From Nitrospirota bacterium (GTDB taxonomy: Bacteria; Nitrospirota; UBA9217): a stretch of DNA of 49,258 nt. Where the stretch lies: positions 171,420 through 220,677 of the forward strand of contig JAOUEV010000001.1 in the NCBI GenBank assembly GCA_029858565.1. Reading direction: 5' to 3'. The position numbers and the translations under genes were made by a program. This document shows, piece after piece, positions 34,520 to 42,638 of this stretch. The notes below the pieces were generated by a model. That model did not search any database. It had not been told where the DNA came from and was given only the letters and a program-made list of their open reading frames with translations. Numbering within the stretch: position 1 is the stretch's first letter; each line of letters begins with the position of its first letter.

Positions 34520-35305
34520 CTAGATCAACGATTGTTCCTTGAGTTTTTTAGCAACTGCCGCCACCTGGTCGGCCACAGAGCCGGAGAGCATCTCGCGGCC
34601 CCCGCGGGGCGCAGGGGGGAAGATCCTGACGACCTGGGTCGGCGAGCCCTTGAGCCCGAGCTTGTTCTCGTCGGCGTTCACGTCCTTGGCGCTCCAGGCG
34701 GTCACCTTGAGGCTCTTGGCCTTCATCTTGCCCTTGAGCGAAGGGACGCGGGGCTGGTTGATCTCTTTCACCACCGTGATCAGGCAGGGGAGCGAGGTCT
34801 CGACGACGTCGTAGCCCTCGTCCATCATGCGCTCAACCACCATGGTGTCGTTCTCGACCTTCTCGATCTTCCTTATATAGGCTATGAAGGGGATGCCGAG
34901 CATGTCCGCGGTCTCAGGACCCACCTGCGCGGTGTCTCCGTCAATGGCCTGCTTTCCCGCGATCACGAGGTCGTACTGGCCGATCTTCCGGATCCCCATG
35001 GAAAGGGCGTAGGAGGTCGCCCAGGTGTCTGCGCCGGCGAATGCCCGGTCCGACAGGAGCACCACGTCGTCCACGCCGAGCGAGACCGCTTCCTTGAGCG
35101 CTTCCGCGGCCTGGGGAGGCCCCATGGTAAGGGCCGTCACCTTGCCGCCGTGCTTCTCCCGCAAGCGGAGCGCTTCTTCGATGGCGAACATGTCAAAGGG
35201 GTTGATGATGCTCGGCACACCGTCGCGGATAAGGGTGTTGGTTTCCCGGTTGATCTTCACTTCCGACGTGTCCGGGACCTGTTTGACCAGAACGATGATG
35301 TTCAT
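34520..35305 (-). CDS. etfB: Electron transfer flavoprotein beta subunit
   Basis: 261 residues, normal for EtfB. The start (MNIIVLVKQVPDTSEVKINR) is the classic one, and the AMP/FAD-binding region (DLVIAGKQAIDGDTAQVGPETA) is intact. It forms a heterodimer with EtfA and takes electrons from acyl-CoA dehydrogenase, encoded 58 bp upstream. Whether it binds AMP or a second FAD, as in bifurcating forms, cannot be settled by eye. GGAGAAC precedes the ATG. Confidence 0.95.
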   Translation of the reverse strand: MNIIVLVKQVPDTSEVKINRETNTLIRDGVPSIINPFDMFAIEEALRLREKHGGKVTALTMGPPQAAEALKEAVSLGVDDVVLLSDRAFAGADTWATSYALSMGIRKIGQYDLVIAGKQAIDGDTAQVGPETADMLGIPFIAYIRKIEKVENDTMVVERMMDEGYDVVETSLPCLITVVKEINQPRVPSLKGKMKAKSLKVTAWSAKDVNADENKLGLKGSPTQVVRIFPPAPRGGREMLSGSVADQVAAVAKKLKEQSLI

Positions 35306-35363
35306 ATATCTGTTCTCCGAATGAGGGCGGCCACGCGGGGCCGCCCCTACTGGCGTCTTGCGG

Positions 35364-36521
35364 TTATTTCTGCCTTGTCGCTTCCTTGACCATGTCGAGG
35401 CCGATCACGGTGCGCTGGATCTGGTTGGTGCCCTCGTAGATCTGGAGGATCTTGGCGTCGCGCATCATCTTCTCGACGGGGTATTCCTTCATATAGCCCG
35501 AGCCGCCCATCACCTGGACAGCGTCGGTGGTGACTTTCATTGCCGTGTCGGTAGCGAAGAGCTTGGCCATTGCCGATGCGCGGGAGAAGTCTTTGGCGCC
35601 GCTGTCGATCATCCGGGCGGCGTTGTAGACCAGGGAACGGGCCGCTTCGGTCATGGTCTGCATGTCCGCGAGCATGTGCTGGACCGCCTGGAAGGAGGTG
35701 ACCGGCTGGCCGAACTGGACCCGGCCCTTGGCGAACTTGATGCACTCGTCGATGGCGCCCTGGGCAACGCCGACGCCCTGGGAGCCCACGCCTGCGCGGG
35801 AACTGTCGAGGGTCTTCATGGCCACGATGAAGCCCATGCCCTGCTTGGCGATGAGGTTCTCCTTGGGGATGCGGCAGTTGTTGAAGATGAGCTCGGTCGT
35901 GGAGGACGACCGGATGCCCATCTTGTTCTCCTTCTTGCCGAAGGTAAAGCCCGGGGTGCCTTTTTCCACCACAAAGGCCGACGCGCCGCGGGGGCCTCTG
36001 GACTTGTCCGTAATGGCGATGATGGTGTAGATGTCCGCCTCACCGCCGTTGGTGATCCACTGTTTCGTGCCGTTCACGACATACTCATTACCTTCGAGCT
36101 TTGCCGTGGTCTGAATGCCGCTCGCGTCGCTGCCCGCATTCGCCTCGGTCAGGCCGAAAGCGACCAGCTTTTTGCCCGCTGCGATGTCGGGCAGATATTT
36201 CTTCTTCTGTTCATCGGAGCCGAAGAGCAGGATGGGATAGGTGCCCAGCGCGTTGGCCGCGTAGGTCGTGGAGACGCCGAGGCAGGCCTTGGAGATCTCC
36301 TCGATGGCGATGTAGAAGTCGAGGGTGCCCCGGCCCATGCCGCCGTATTCCTCGGGGATGTAGAGGCCCATGAGGTCGGCCTGCGCCATGGCCTTCATGA
36401 TGTCCGTGGGGAACTTGTTATGTTCGTCCAGTTCCGCCCGGACAGGAACGATCTTCTCGACCGCGATCTGACGGGCCAGATCACGGATCATCAGTTGTTC
36501 TTCGGTCAGCAAATAATCCAT
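35364..36521 (-). CDS. Acyl-CoA dehydrogenase
   Basis: 385 residues, standard length. FAD-dependent oxidation of an acyl-CoA to the 2-enoyl-CoA. Motifs are FGLTEANAGSDASG and QWITNGGEAD for FAD and substrate binding, and YEGTNQIQR with the catalytic base E363, the position used by short-chain and butyryl-CoA enzymes. Chain-length preference is not certain. It directly precedes etfB and etfA, its electron acceptors, and lies 66 bp downstream of fabH, a biosynthetic gene. GGAGGC precedes the ATG. Confidence 0.95.
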   Translation of the reverse strand: MDYLLTEEQLMIRDLARQIAVEKIVPVRAELDEHNKFPTDIMKAMAQADLMGLYIPEEYGGMGRGTLDFYIAIEEISKACLGVSTTYAANALGTYPILLFGSDEQKKKYLPDIAAGKKLVAFGLTEANAGSDASGIQTTAKLEGNEYVVNGTKQWITNGGEADIYTIIAITDKSRGPRGASAFVVEKGTPGFTFGKKENKMGIRSSSTTELIFNNCRIPKENLIAKQGMGFIVAMKTLDSSRAGVGSQGVGVAQGAIDECIKFAKGRVQFGQPVTSFQAVQHMLADMQTMTEAARSLVYNAARMIDSGAKDFSRASAMAKLFATDTAMKVTTDAVQVMGGSGYMKEYPVEKMMRDAKILQIYEGTNQIQRTVIGLDMVKEATRQK

Positions 36522-36587
36522 TACAGCCTCCGCGCTACAGAATTTTTATAAAAAGAGATGAACCCGGATGAATTCTTGTTTTGTCGG

Positions 36588-37568
36588 TCACCAGCGGATC
36601 AGCGCCGATGCCCAGGTCAGGCCGCCGCCGAAGGCTTCGAGCAGGAGGAGGTCGTTGTCCTTGACCTTGCCTTCGCGGACCGCTTCGTCCAGCGCCATGG
36701 GGATCGATGCGGCCGAGGTGTTCCCGTACTTGTGGATCGTGAGCATGACCTTTTCCATGGGCATGTTCAGCCGCTTGGCCATTGCCTGGATGATCCGGAG
36801 GTTCGCCTGGTGCGGGATCAGGAGGTCTATCTCCTCGGGCTTTACTTTATTGTGGGTCAGCGCCTCTTCCACCACCTCTTCAAGCGCGCGCACGGCGACC
36901 TTGAAGGTCTCGTTGCCTTTCATCTTGATGTAGTGCTGCCTCCGCTCGACAGTGTCGGCGGTCGCGGGATGGGCCGCGCCGCCCGCCGGGATGTGCAGCA
37001 GGTCCCCGAAGTTCCCGTCGGAATGGAGATGGGTCGAGAGGACCCCGCGCTTGCCCGCGTGGCGCTGGAGAACGGCCGCGCCGGCGCCGTCACCGAAGAG
37101 CACGCAGGTCGTGCGGTCCTCCCAGTCAGTGAACCGGGAGAGCGCCTCGGCTCCCACGACGAGGATGGTCGTGTACATGCCGCTTTTGATGAAGGCGTCG
37201 GCGATGGAAATGCCGTAGAGGAATCCGGAACAGGCTGCATAGACGTCAAATGCCGCCGCTTTCTTGGCATGGAGCTTGGATTGGAGCACGCAGGCCGTGC
37301 TCGGCATGGCCGTGTCCGGCGTGAGCGTGCCCACGATGATCAGGTCGATGTCCTGGGCTGCGATGCCCGCGGCCTTGATCGCCTTGTGGCCGGCCTCGTA
37401 GGCGAGGTCCGATGTGGTCTGGCCTTTTTCGCAGACCCGCCGTTCCCTGATCCCCGTGCGTTCCACGATCCAGTCGTCGCTCGTCTCGACCATCTTCTCG
37501 ATGTCGTGGTTGGTCAGCACCTTTTTTGGCGCGTAGGACCCGGTTCCGATAATACGTGCGTGGATCAT
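36588..37568 (-). CDS. fabH: Beta-ketoacyl-ACP synthase III
   Basis: 326 residues. FabH starts fatty-acid synthesis by condensing acetyl-CoA or a branched acyl-CoA with malonyl-ACP. The catalytic cysteine is C113 in VYAACSGFLYG. The His is in LIPHQANLRI and the Asn in KYGNTSAASIP. The start MIHARIIGTGSYAP is typical. It overlaps the plsX stop by four bases (ATGA), so the two are coupled. Confidence 0.97.
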   Translation of the reverse strand: MIHARIIGTGSYAPKKVLTNHDIEKMVETSDDWIVERTGIRERRVCEKGQTTSDLAYEAGHKAIKAAGIAAQDIDLIIVGTLTPDTAMPSTACVLQSKLHAKKAAAFDVYAACSGFLYGISIADAFIKSGMYTTILVVGAEALSRFTDWEDRTTCVLFGDGAGAAVLQRHAGKRGVLSTHLHSDGNFGDLLHIPAGGAAHPATADTVERRQHYIKMKGNETFKVAVRALEEVVEEALTHNKVKPEEIDLLIPHQANLRIIQAMAKRLNMPMEKVMLTIHKYGNTSAASIPMALDEAVREGKVKDNDLLLLEAFGGGLTWASALIRW

Positions 37569-38578
37569 TTGTTCTTAGCCAGCTCCATATTGCATGCGAT
37601 ATCTTCGTGGATGTGGCGGTTCACTTCGCTCTTCGCGAACTCCACGGCCACGCGGATGGCGTTCTTGATCGCCCGGTCCGAGGAACGGCCGTGGGATATG
37701 ATGCTGATGCCGTTGATGCCGAGGAGCGGGGCGCCGCCGTATTCAGCGTAGTCCATTTTCCGCTTCAGCGCCTGGAACGCCGGACGCATGAGGATGTAGC
37801 CCGCCTTGCGGAGCGGGTTGGATCCGATATTCTCGCGCAGGATCGCGCCGATGGCCTCTGCCACACCCTCCGCGGTCTTGAGCACCACGTTCCCGATGAA
37901 TCCGTCGCAGACGATGACGTCGGCCTTGCCCATCATCACGTCGCGGCCTTCCACGTTCCCGATGAAGGTCAGCGTGGTCTCCCGGAGGAGCTTGTAGGTT
38001 TCCTTGGTGAGCTCGTTCCCCTTGGTCTCCTCCTCGCCGATGGACAGGAGCCCGACGCGGGGGTTCGGGTTTCCGAGCAGGTGTTTTGCGAACACCTCTC
38101 CCATGACGGCGAATTGGACCAGATGGCTCGGCTTGCAGTCCACGTTGGCGCCGAGGTCGAGGACAACCGATGACCCCTTGACCGTCGGCATGATCATGGC
38201 GATGGCGGGCCGCTCGACGCCCTCGATCGTTCCCAGGACGAATAGGGACGCGGCCATGGCCGCGCCGGTGTGGCCAGCGCTGATCACTGCGACGGCCTCG
38301 CCGCTCTTGACGAGCTCGTTGGCAACGCGGATCGACGAGTCCTTTTTCCTGCGGAAGACCGTGGCGGGCGAGTCAAGCATGTCCACGACCTGGGTGGCGT
38401 TCCGGATCTCGATAGGAAGGGACGCTGCTGCAGGGTGGTTCTTAAGCTCGGCCTCGATGGACTCCCGGAGGCCGACAAGGATGATGCCCACACCGTATTC
38501 CTGCGCCGCCTGCACTGCACCGGCGACAACGGCCCGTGGCGCGAAGTCACCACCCATGGCGTCAACTGCGATCTTCAT
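37565..38578 (-). CDS. plsX: Phosphate acyltransferase PlsX
   Basis: 337 residues. PlsX converts acyl-ACP to acyl phosphate for phospholipid synthesis. The start MKIAVDAMGGDFAPRAVVAG is the family hallmark. Also seen are AVISAGHTGAAMAASLF, LDLGANVDCKPSHLVQFA and VCDGFIGNVVLKTAEG. It is in the usual yceD-rpmF-plsX-fabH order. GGGAGCG precedes the ATG; a hairpin sits in the gap behind rpmF. Confidence 0.97.
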   Translation of the reverse strand: MKIAVDAMGGDFAPRAVVAGAVQAAQEYGVGIILVGLRESIEAELKNHPAAASLPIEIRNATQVVDMLDSPATVFRRKKDSSIRVANELVKSGEAVAVISAGHTGAAMAASLFVLGTIEGVERPAIAMIMPTVKGSSVVLDLGANVDCKPSHLVQFAVMGEVFAKHLLGNPNPRVGLLSIGEEETKGNELTKETYKLLRETTLTFIGNVEGRDVMMGKADVIVCDGFIGNVVLKTAEGVAEAIGAILRENIGSNPLRKAGYILMRPAFQALKRKMDYAEYGGAPLLGINGISIISHGRSSDRAIKNAIRVAVEFAKSEVNRHIHEDIACNMELAKNK

Positions 38579-38601
38579 CAGCGTTCACGCTCCCACAATA
38601 C

Positions 38602-38652
38602 AAAAGGCAAAGGAGCGTCCCGGAGTTGTTCAGGATCCTCGCTTTGCCTTTT
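38602..38652. repeat. 11-bp inverted repeat between rpmF and plsX
   Basis: AAAAGGCAAAG (38602-38612) and CTTTGCCTTTT (38642-38652) with a 29-base loop. On the minus strand the stem ends in TTTT, so it could act as a weak terminator or attenuator that lowers plsX-fabH relative to rpmF. Confidence 0.6.
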
Positions 38653-38663
38653 CATGAGTCTGG

Positions 38664-38846
38664 TTAGATCTGCTGGACGGCGACGACCTCGCGGCCGTTG
38701 TAGGTGCCGCAAGACAGGCAGGCGTGGTGCGGCTTCTTGACTTCCTGGCACTGCGGGCAGACCGTGAGATTGGGCGCTTTGAGGTATTTATGCGTGCGCC
38801 GCTTGTCCCTGCGGGACTTTGAATGTCGGTGTTTTGGGTTTGCCAT
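38664..38846 (-). CDS. rpmF: 50S ribosomal protein L32
   Basis: 60 residues. Start MANPKHRHSKSRRDKRRTHK is diagnostic. A zinc ribbon is formed by C30, C33, C43 and C46 (CPQC, CLSC), so this is the zinc-binding form. AAAGGAG precedes the ATG. It follows the YceD gene by 8 bp. Confidence 0.98.
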   Translation of the reverse strand: MANPKHRHSKSRRDKRRTHKYLKAPNLTVCPQCQEVKKPHHACLSCGTYNGREVVAVQQI

Positions 38847-38854
38847 TTCCGATG

Positions 38855-39385
38855 TTACTCCTTTTCCGGTTTAATGATCTTTTTCAATACTGCGAAGGGG
38901 CTTTCGGGGCTCTCCATCGCTTCTTGTGTGCAGGTGCACTTCTTCTCGTTTCGATCGACGCCGCAGACCGGGCAAAGCCCTTTGCAGTCGCTCGCATGGA
39001 CCGGGACCATGGGCAGCGCGAGAAGGACCTGTTCCCGGACAACGTCCGCGGGTTCGATCTCGTCGCCTTTGTAGAACTCCATGTCCAGCTCGCCCCGTCC
39101 CAGCTCGTGCTCACCCGGTGCTTCCAGGAGACGCTCGGGCGCGAGGTCGAAGTCCATGACCGCGTCCTTGACCGCGAAATCGAACTCCTTGAGACAGCGG
39201 CTGCACTCGAGGACCGCTGTCGCAGTGAGTGTTCCACTTATATGGAAGAGCCCGCTGCCTTCAGGTTTGATCTTGACCGTTGCCTGGAACGATGCGGTCT
39301 TTGCTCCCTCCTGAAACAAATCTGCCTTGTCCAGGACGTCGATCGTCATTCCTTCAGGAGGTATGTCGTTGATCTTAATAGCCAT
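38855..39385 (-). CDS. yceD: DUF177 / YceD family protein (23S rRNA accumulation)
   Basis: 176 residues from the ATG at 39385 (MAIKINDIPPEGMTIDV). The frame is open up to a GTG at 39412, but the predicted transcription start lies near 39408, which rules that out. It has the DUF177 cysteines CSRCLKEFD and CPVCGVDRN, plausibly a zinc site. Members accumulate with and help 23S rRNA synthesis and nearly always precede rpmF, as here. It is the first gene after the perfect promoter at 39415-39443. Confidence 0.93.
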   Translation of the reverse strand: MAIKINDIPPEGMTIDVLDKADLFQEGAKTASFQATVKIKPEGSGLFHISGTLTATAVLECSRCLKEFDFAVKDAVMDFDLAPERLLEAPGEHELGRGELDMEFYKGDEIEPADVVREQVLLALPMVPVHASDCKGLCPVCGVDRNEKKCTCTQEAMESPESPFAVLKKIIKPEKE

Positions 39386-39414
39386 TTTGCCCGCTTTCGG
39401 GGCCAGAGTCACGA

Positions 39415-39443
39415 ATTATAAGGCGAAGTGCCTGCTTTGTCAA
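39415..39443 (-). promoter_or_regulatory. Perfect-consensus σ70 promoter of yceD-rpmF-plsX-fabH
   Basis: Minus strand: TTGACA (39443-39438), 17-bp spacer, TATAAT (39420-39415). All twelve consensus bases and the optimal spacing are present. It gives a leader of about 23 bases. It probably drives a long transcript running through the acyl-CoA dehydrogenase and etf genes as well. Confidence 0.92.
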
Positions 39444-39494
39444 GGGAAAAGACCGGTCATAGCGGATCGCGATTCCCCTGTCCGGAGAATGTAT

Positions 39495-39500
39495 TATAAT
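39495..39500 (+). promoter_or_regulatory. -10 box for a probably leaderless transcript
   Basis: TATAAT ends 7 bp before the ATG at 39508, so transcription would start at or next to the start codon. No ribosome binding site is visible and no good -35 is seen. Confidence 0.45.
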
Positions 39501-39507
39501 ATAAAGA

Positions 39508-39834
39508 ATGAAGCGTTCACGAGAGTATATCCCGGTCGAGGCCCATGACACGGTACGTCAGGCGATCATGCATGCTCTTGAAGAGGGGCCGATGTCCTCA
39601 ATGGACATTTCGGGGCTCGTAGGGATTCCGGAAAAGGAGGTTGCCGGCCACCTGGAGCATATCCGAGTGTCGCTCCATCGCTCGGGAAAAGCATTCATTG
39701 TCCAGCCCGCTGAATGCGTCAAATGCGGATTTGTCTTTGAAAAGCGCGACCGGCTCACCCGGCCGGGCAAGTGTCCGGTCTGCAGGAGCGAATCGATCCA
39801 TGCCCCGCTGTTCTCGATAGAAAGCCTCGGTTGA
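39508..39834 (+). CDS. Winged-helix regulator fused to a zinc ribbon (COG3357 type)
   Basis: 108 residues. Residues about 12-62 form an ArsR/MarR-like helix-turn-helix (TVRQAIMHALEEGPMSSMDI, then VGIPEKEVAGHLEHIRVSL). Residues 67-95 form a zinc ribbon with C70, C73, C89 and C92 (CVKCGFVF, CPVC). This architecture matches the small predicted transcriptional regulators of COG3357. No target can be deduced. It is divergent from the yceD-rpmF promoter only 65 bp away, so it might act there; this is inference. The gene appears to be leaderless. Confidence 0.85.
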   Translation: MKRSREYIPVEAHDTVRQAIMHALEEGPMSSMDISGLVGIPEKEVAGHLEHIRVSLHRSGKAFIVQPAECVKCGFVFEKRDRLTRPGKCPVCRSESIHAPLFSIESLG

Positions 39835-40072
39835 TAGATAGTTGTCCGCTTGTCGCATATAACAACCAGTTCAACAACGCATTACCGCTTTGAGAAGGCG
39901 ACCGGGTAGGTGTTCGGACGATTCTATGGCAGGCCGAAGCTGAGATGGATCATAGCTCAGAACTCTATCACGACGCTATATCGGGGGGGCATTGATAATA
40001 TATGAAGAATAGTACCGTGATTGATGAGCGGTACAGGAGTGAGGTCGCTCAAGGGCACTGCGCACAATCGTG

Positions 40073-40306
40073 TCAGTTCTTTTTCACGCCGGCCATCACT
40101 TTCAGGATCAACAGCACCCAGGGAATGCTGTGGTAGAAAAGGTCGAACCAGTCGATGGGGCGGGAGAGCGTCCCGTTCTTCAGCATCAGGAGCTTTTCCC
40201 AGATATGGGGCGGGGCGAACGGTGCAAGGCCCAGCGACAGGCAGCCGATGATAATAATGCTCCAGGGTAGTTTGTCGAGAAAGTTCATGCGCTTTTTACC
40301 GTCCAT
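40073..40306 (-). CDS. Small membrane protein (often labelled RND transporter)
   Basis: 77 residues (or 71 from the second methionine, MNFLDKLPWS). Two hydrophobic helices (WSIIIIGCLSLGLAPFAPP and HSIPWVLLILKVMAGV) flank a polar loop with the conserved-looking KNGTLSRPIDWFDLFYH. Short proteins of exactly this pattern are widespread and sometimes labelled RND transporter, although they are far too small to be one. Function unknown. No convincing ribosome binding site is seen at either start. The 238-bp gap between it and the regulator at 39508-39834 holds nothing that I recognise. Confidence 0.75.
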   Translation of the reverse strand: MDGKKRMNFLDKLPWSIIIIGCLSLGLAPFAPPHIWEKLLMLKNGTLSRPIDWFDLFYHSIPWVLLILKVMAGVKKN

Positions 40307-40510
40307 TAAAGTGTCCGACCTGAACTACTATATACCACAGAACAGCACAGAGCCAAAGGATTGTGTGTTCCTACAGATTCAACCTTTTATTTCAGACTGT
40401 GTCAAACCATGACAGCGCGATCAGGGCAGTGTACCTGAACGACGTATGTGTTGCAGATTGAAGCGTCGTATGACGGCTATCTGCGTCCCTTTGCAGGAAG
40501 GCCGCTGCGG

Positions 40511-40516
40511 TATAAT
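40511..40516 (+). promoter_or_regulatory. Candidate -10 box of the DegP-type protease gene
   Basis: TATAAT 51 bp before the chosen ATG. A TTGCAG at 40491-40496 is only 14 bp away, so the -35 is poor and an activator or another sigma factor might be involved. Confidence 0.35.
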
Positions 40517-40567
40517 ATGTCAAGTCCGCCTGTCGGACGAAATCGCTATTTGGGGAGGGTATCTGCA

Positions 40568-42031
40568 ATGGTTATTCAGATCAAGCAAGGCTGGTACAGG
40601 TGGTTCTTCGCAATTGCTGCGGCGGTGCTGCTGCTGCAGGTCCATCACGCGCAGGCGAAGGACGGCGTGGTCCCGCAGGAGAGCAAGACATTCCTCAAAC
40701 AATTAAGCGCTTCGCTCGCTGATGTGGCAGAGGCGGTGAAACCTTCGGTGGTGAACGTTTCCACGACCACTTCGGTGTCAACGGAAGCGAATCCCTACGG
40801 CGACATGTTCAAGGATCCCTTCTTCCGCAGGTTCTTCGGCGACCAGTTCGATCATCCCAACGGGGGAAAGAAACAGCCGAAACGCAAGTCCGCGGCCATG
40901 GGCTCCGGAGTGATCGTGTCAACGGACGGCTACATCCTGACGAACAACCACGTGATCAAGGACGCGGACGAGATCACCGTGCTCCTGTCGGACAAGCGGG
41001 AGTTCAAGGGCAAGGTCATCGGGTCCGACCCCAAAACGGACCTTGCGGTGATCAAGATCGACGCCAGGGATCTGCCCGTGCTGTCCCTTGCCGATTCCGA
41101 CGGGCTCAAGATCGGCGACGTGGTCTTTGCCGTGGGCAATCCCTTCGGCCTGAACCAGACGATCACCATGGGCATCGTGAGCGCCGTGGGCCGGTCCAAC
41201 GTGGGCATCGCTGATTATGAGGATTTCATCCAGACCGATGCTGCCATCAATCCCGGGAACTCGGGCGGCGCGCTCGTGAACACGGACGGCAAGCTCGTGG
41301 GCATCAACACGGCCATTTTCTCGACCAGCGGCGGGTACATGGGGATCGGGTTCGCCATCCCCTCGAACATGGTCCGCATGGTAATGGACAGCGTGGTGAA
41401 GCACGGGAAGGTCGTCCGCGGATGGCTTGGCGTGAGCATCCAGAACCTGACCAAGGACCTGGCCGAGCATTTCAGCCTCAAGGAGCGGCGCGGCGCCCTG
41501 GTCACCGACGTTTCAAAGGACAGCCCGGCGGAAAAGGCGGGCATGAAACGGAGCGATGTCATCCTGTCCTTTAACGGCAGAAAAGTGGAGGACACGACCG
41601 GCCTCAGGAACATGGTCGCCGAGACCAAGCCGGGTTCTTCCGCCGAGGTCACGGTGATCCGGGAGGGCAAGGAAAAGACGCTCAAGGTCACGGTCGGAGA
41701 ACTGCCGGACAAGGAAGGGAAGATGACCGTGCGCAAGGCCGAACGGGACAACGCGCTGAAGGGCGTCACGGTGCAGGAACTGAGCGCTGATCTGCGGAAG
41801 CAGCTCAACATCGACGACGATGTGAACGGCGTGGTGGTGACCGATGTGGCGCAGGACAGCGCGGCTGCGGGCGTGCTCGGCAGGGGCGACGTTATCCAGC
41901 AGGTGGACCAGAAGGACGTCTCCAACATCGCCGACTTCGAGAAGGCCCTTGCAGGCGTGAAAGCAAAGGACACAGTGCTGCTGCTGGTGACGCGAAAAGG
42001 CGGATCGCTCTTCCTGACCATCAAACCGTGA
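40568..42031 (+). CDS. degQ: Periplasmic Do/DegP-DegQ family serine protease
   Basis: 487 residues from the ATG at 40568, which follows GGGAGGG and starts a clean signal peptide (RWFFAIAAAVLLLQ, cleavage after AQA). The trypsin-like triad is H128 (LTNNHVIKD), D158 (PKTDLAVIK) and S232 (NPGNSGGALV). Two PDZ domains follow: about residues 275-365 (WLGVSIQNLTKDLAEHFSLK) and about 385-485 (LKGVTVQELSADLRKQLNID). Such proteases degrade or refold damaged envelope proteins. DegP and DegQ cannot be separated safely. The frame is open upstream but unsupported. A strong terminator follows. Confidence 0.95.
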   Translation: MVIQIKQGWYRWFFAIAAAVLLLQVHHAQAKDGVVPQESKTFLKQLSASLADVAEAVKPSVVNVSTTTSVSTEANPYGDMFKDPFFRRFFGDQFDHPNGGKKQPKRKSAAMGSGVIVSTDGYILTNNHVIKDADEITVLLSDKREFKGKVIGSDPKTDLAVIKIDARDLPVLSLADSDGLKIGDVVFAVGNPFGLNQTITMGIVSAVGRSNVGIADYEDFIQTDAAINPGNSGGALVNTDGKLVGINTAIFSTSGGYMGIGFAIPSNMVRMVMDSVVKHGKVVRGWLGVSIQNLTKDLAEHFSLKERRGALVTDVSKDSPAEKAGMKRSDVILSFNGRKVEDTTGLRNMVAETKPGSSAEVTVIREGKEKTLKVTVGELPDKEGKMTVRKAERDNALKGVTVQELSADLRKQLNIDDDVNGVVVTDVAQDSAAAGVLGRGDVIQQVDQKDVSNIADFEKALAGVKAKDTVLLLVTRKGGSLFLTIKP

Positions 42032-42055
42032 TAGTTGGAGCAACACCGGGAACGG

Positions 42056-42092
42056 AAAATGCCGCTGCATCTTTGCAGCGGCATTTTCTTTT
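42056..42092 (+). terminator. Intrinsic terminator after the DegP-type gene
   Basis: Fourteen-base-pair stem AAAATGCCGCTGCA (42056-42069) with TGCAGCGGCATTTT (42074-42087) and a 4-base loop, followed by CTTTT. The A-rich left side lets it work in both directions. Confidence 0.92.
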
Positions 42093-42221
42093 GCATCATT
42101 CACGAACAAATGGGATCCGGTATATTTTATTCTGCAGGCGATTCGCAAACCCTCGCTGGCGTGCGGTCCTGACGAAGGTTGATACCTCCGTAAATAAGTT
42201 GAAAACAACTGCGAACTTCTG

Positions 42222-42393
42222 TCTCGCGCAAAGCCGCAAAGCTCGCAAATAAAAACAATATCAGAAGCTCAAAGAAAAGCTACCGTGGGAGATGTGAAGA
42301 CTTCAGAATGACGGCATCTTTCGGCCAGTTTTAGATCGTTACCGGCATGAAGATTGCCTTTCTTTGCGCTTTTGCGGCTTTGCGCGAGAAAGG
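42222..42393. repeat. Octamer tandem repeats in distant inverted arms (CGCAAAG type)
   Basis: Left arm about 42222-42250: TCTCGCGCAAAGCCGCAAAG then CTCGCAAAT. Right arm about 42360-42393: GCGCTTTTGCGGCTTTGCGC then GAGAAAGG. Twenty bases match exactly as reverse complements, about 110 bp apart. This is the only structure I see in the 545-bp gap between the terminator and lemA; the rest (42394-42638) shows nothing recognisable. Confidence 0.8.
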
Positions 42394-42638
42394 GGATCCC
42401 TGTTCTATGATTGTTGATCGCTTGTGCATGAGAATCTCGCAATTTCAACTAACAGTCGAAAGACCCCGAAGGTTATAAGCTTTTTCAAGCTCTGCAGCAC
42501 TTTCCCGCTCCCCGAAGCACAGACCCTGCCGTGTCCGCCCGGCATTGTGATCTGAGAGAACCGTTCTGCCTGGCCCTGTGGACGGTCTTGTTCAAGGGAT
42601 GCCGGGCATCTGAAATGCAGTACGCTCAGGAAGCACCT

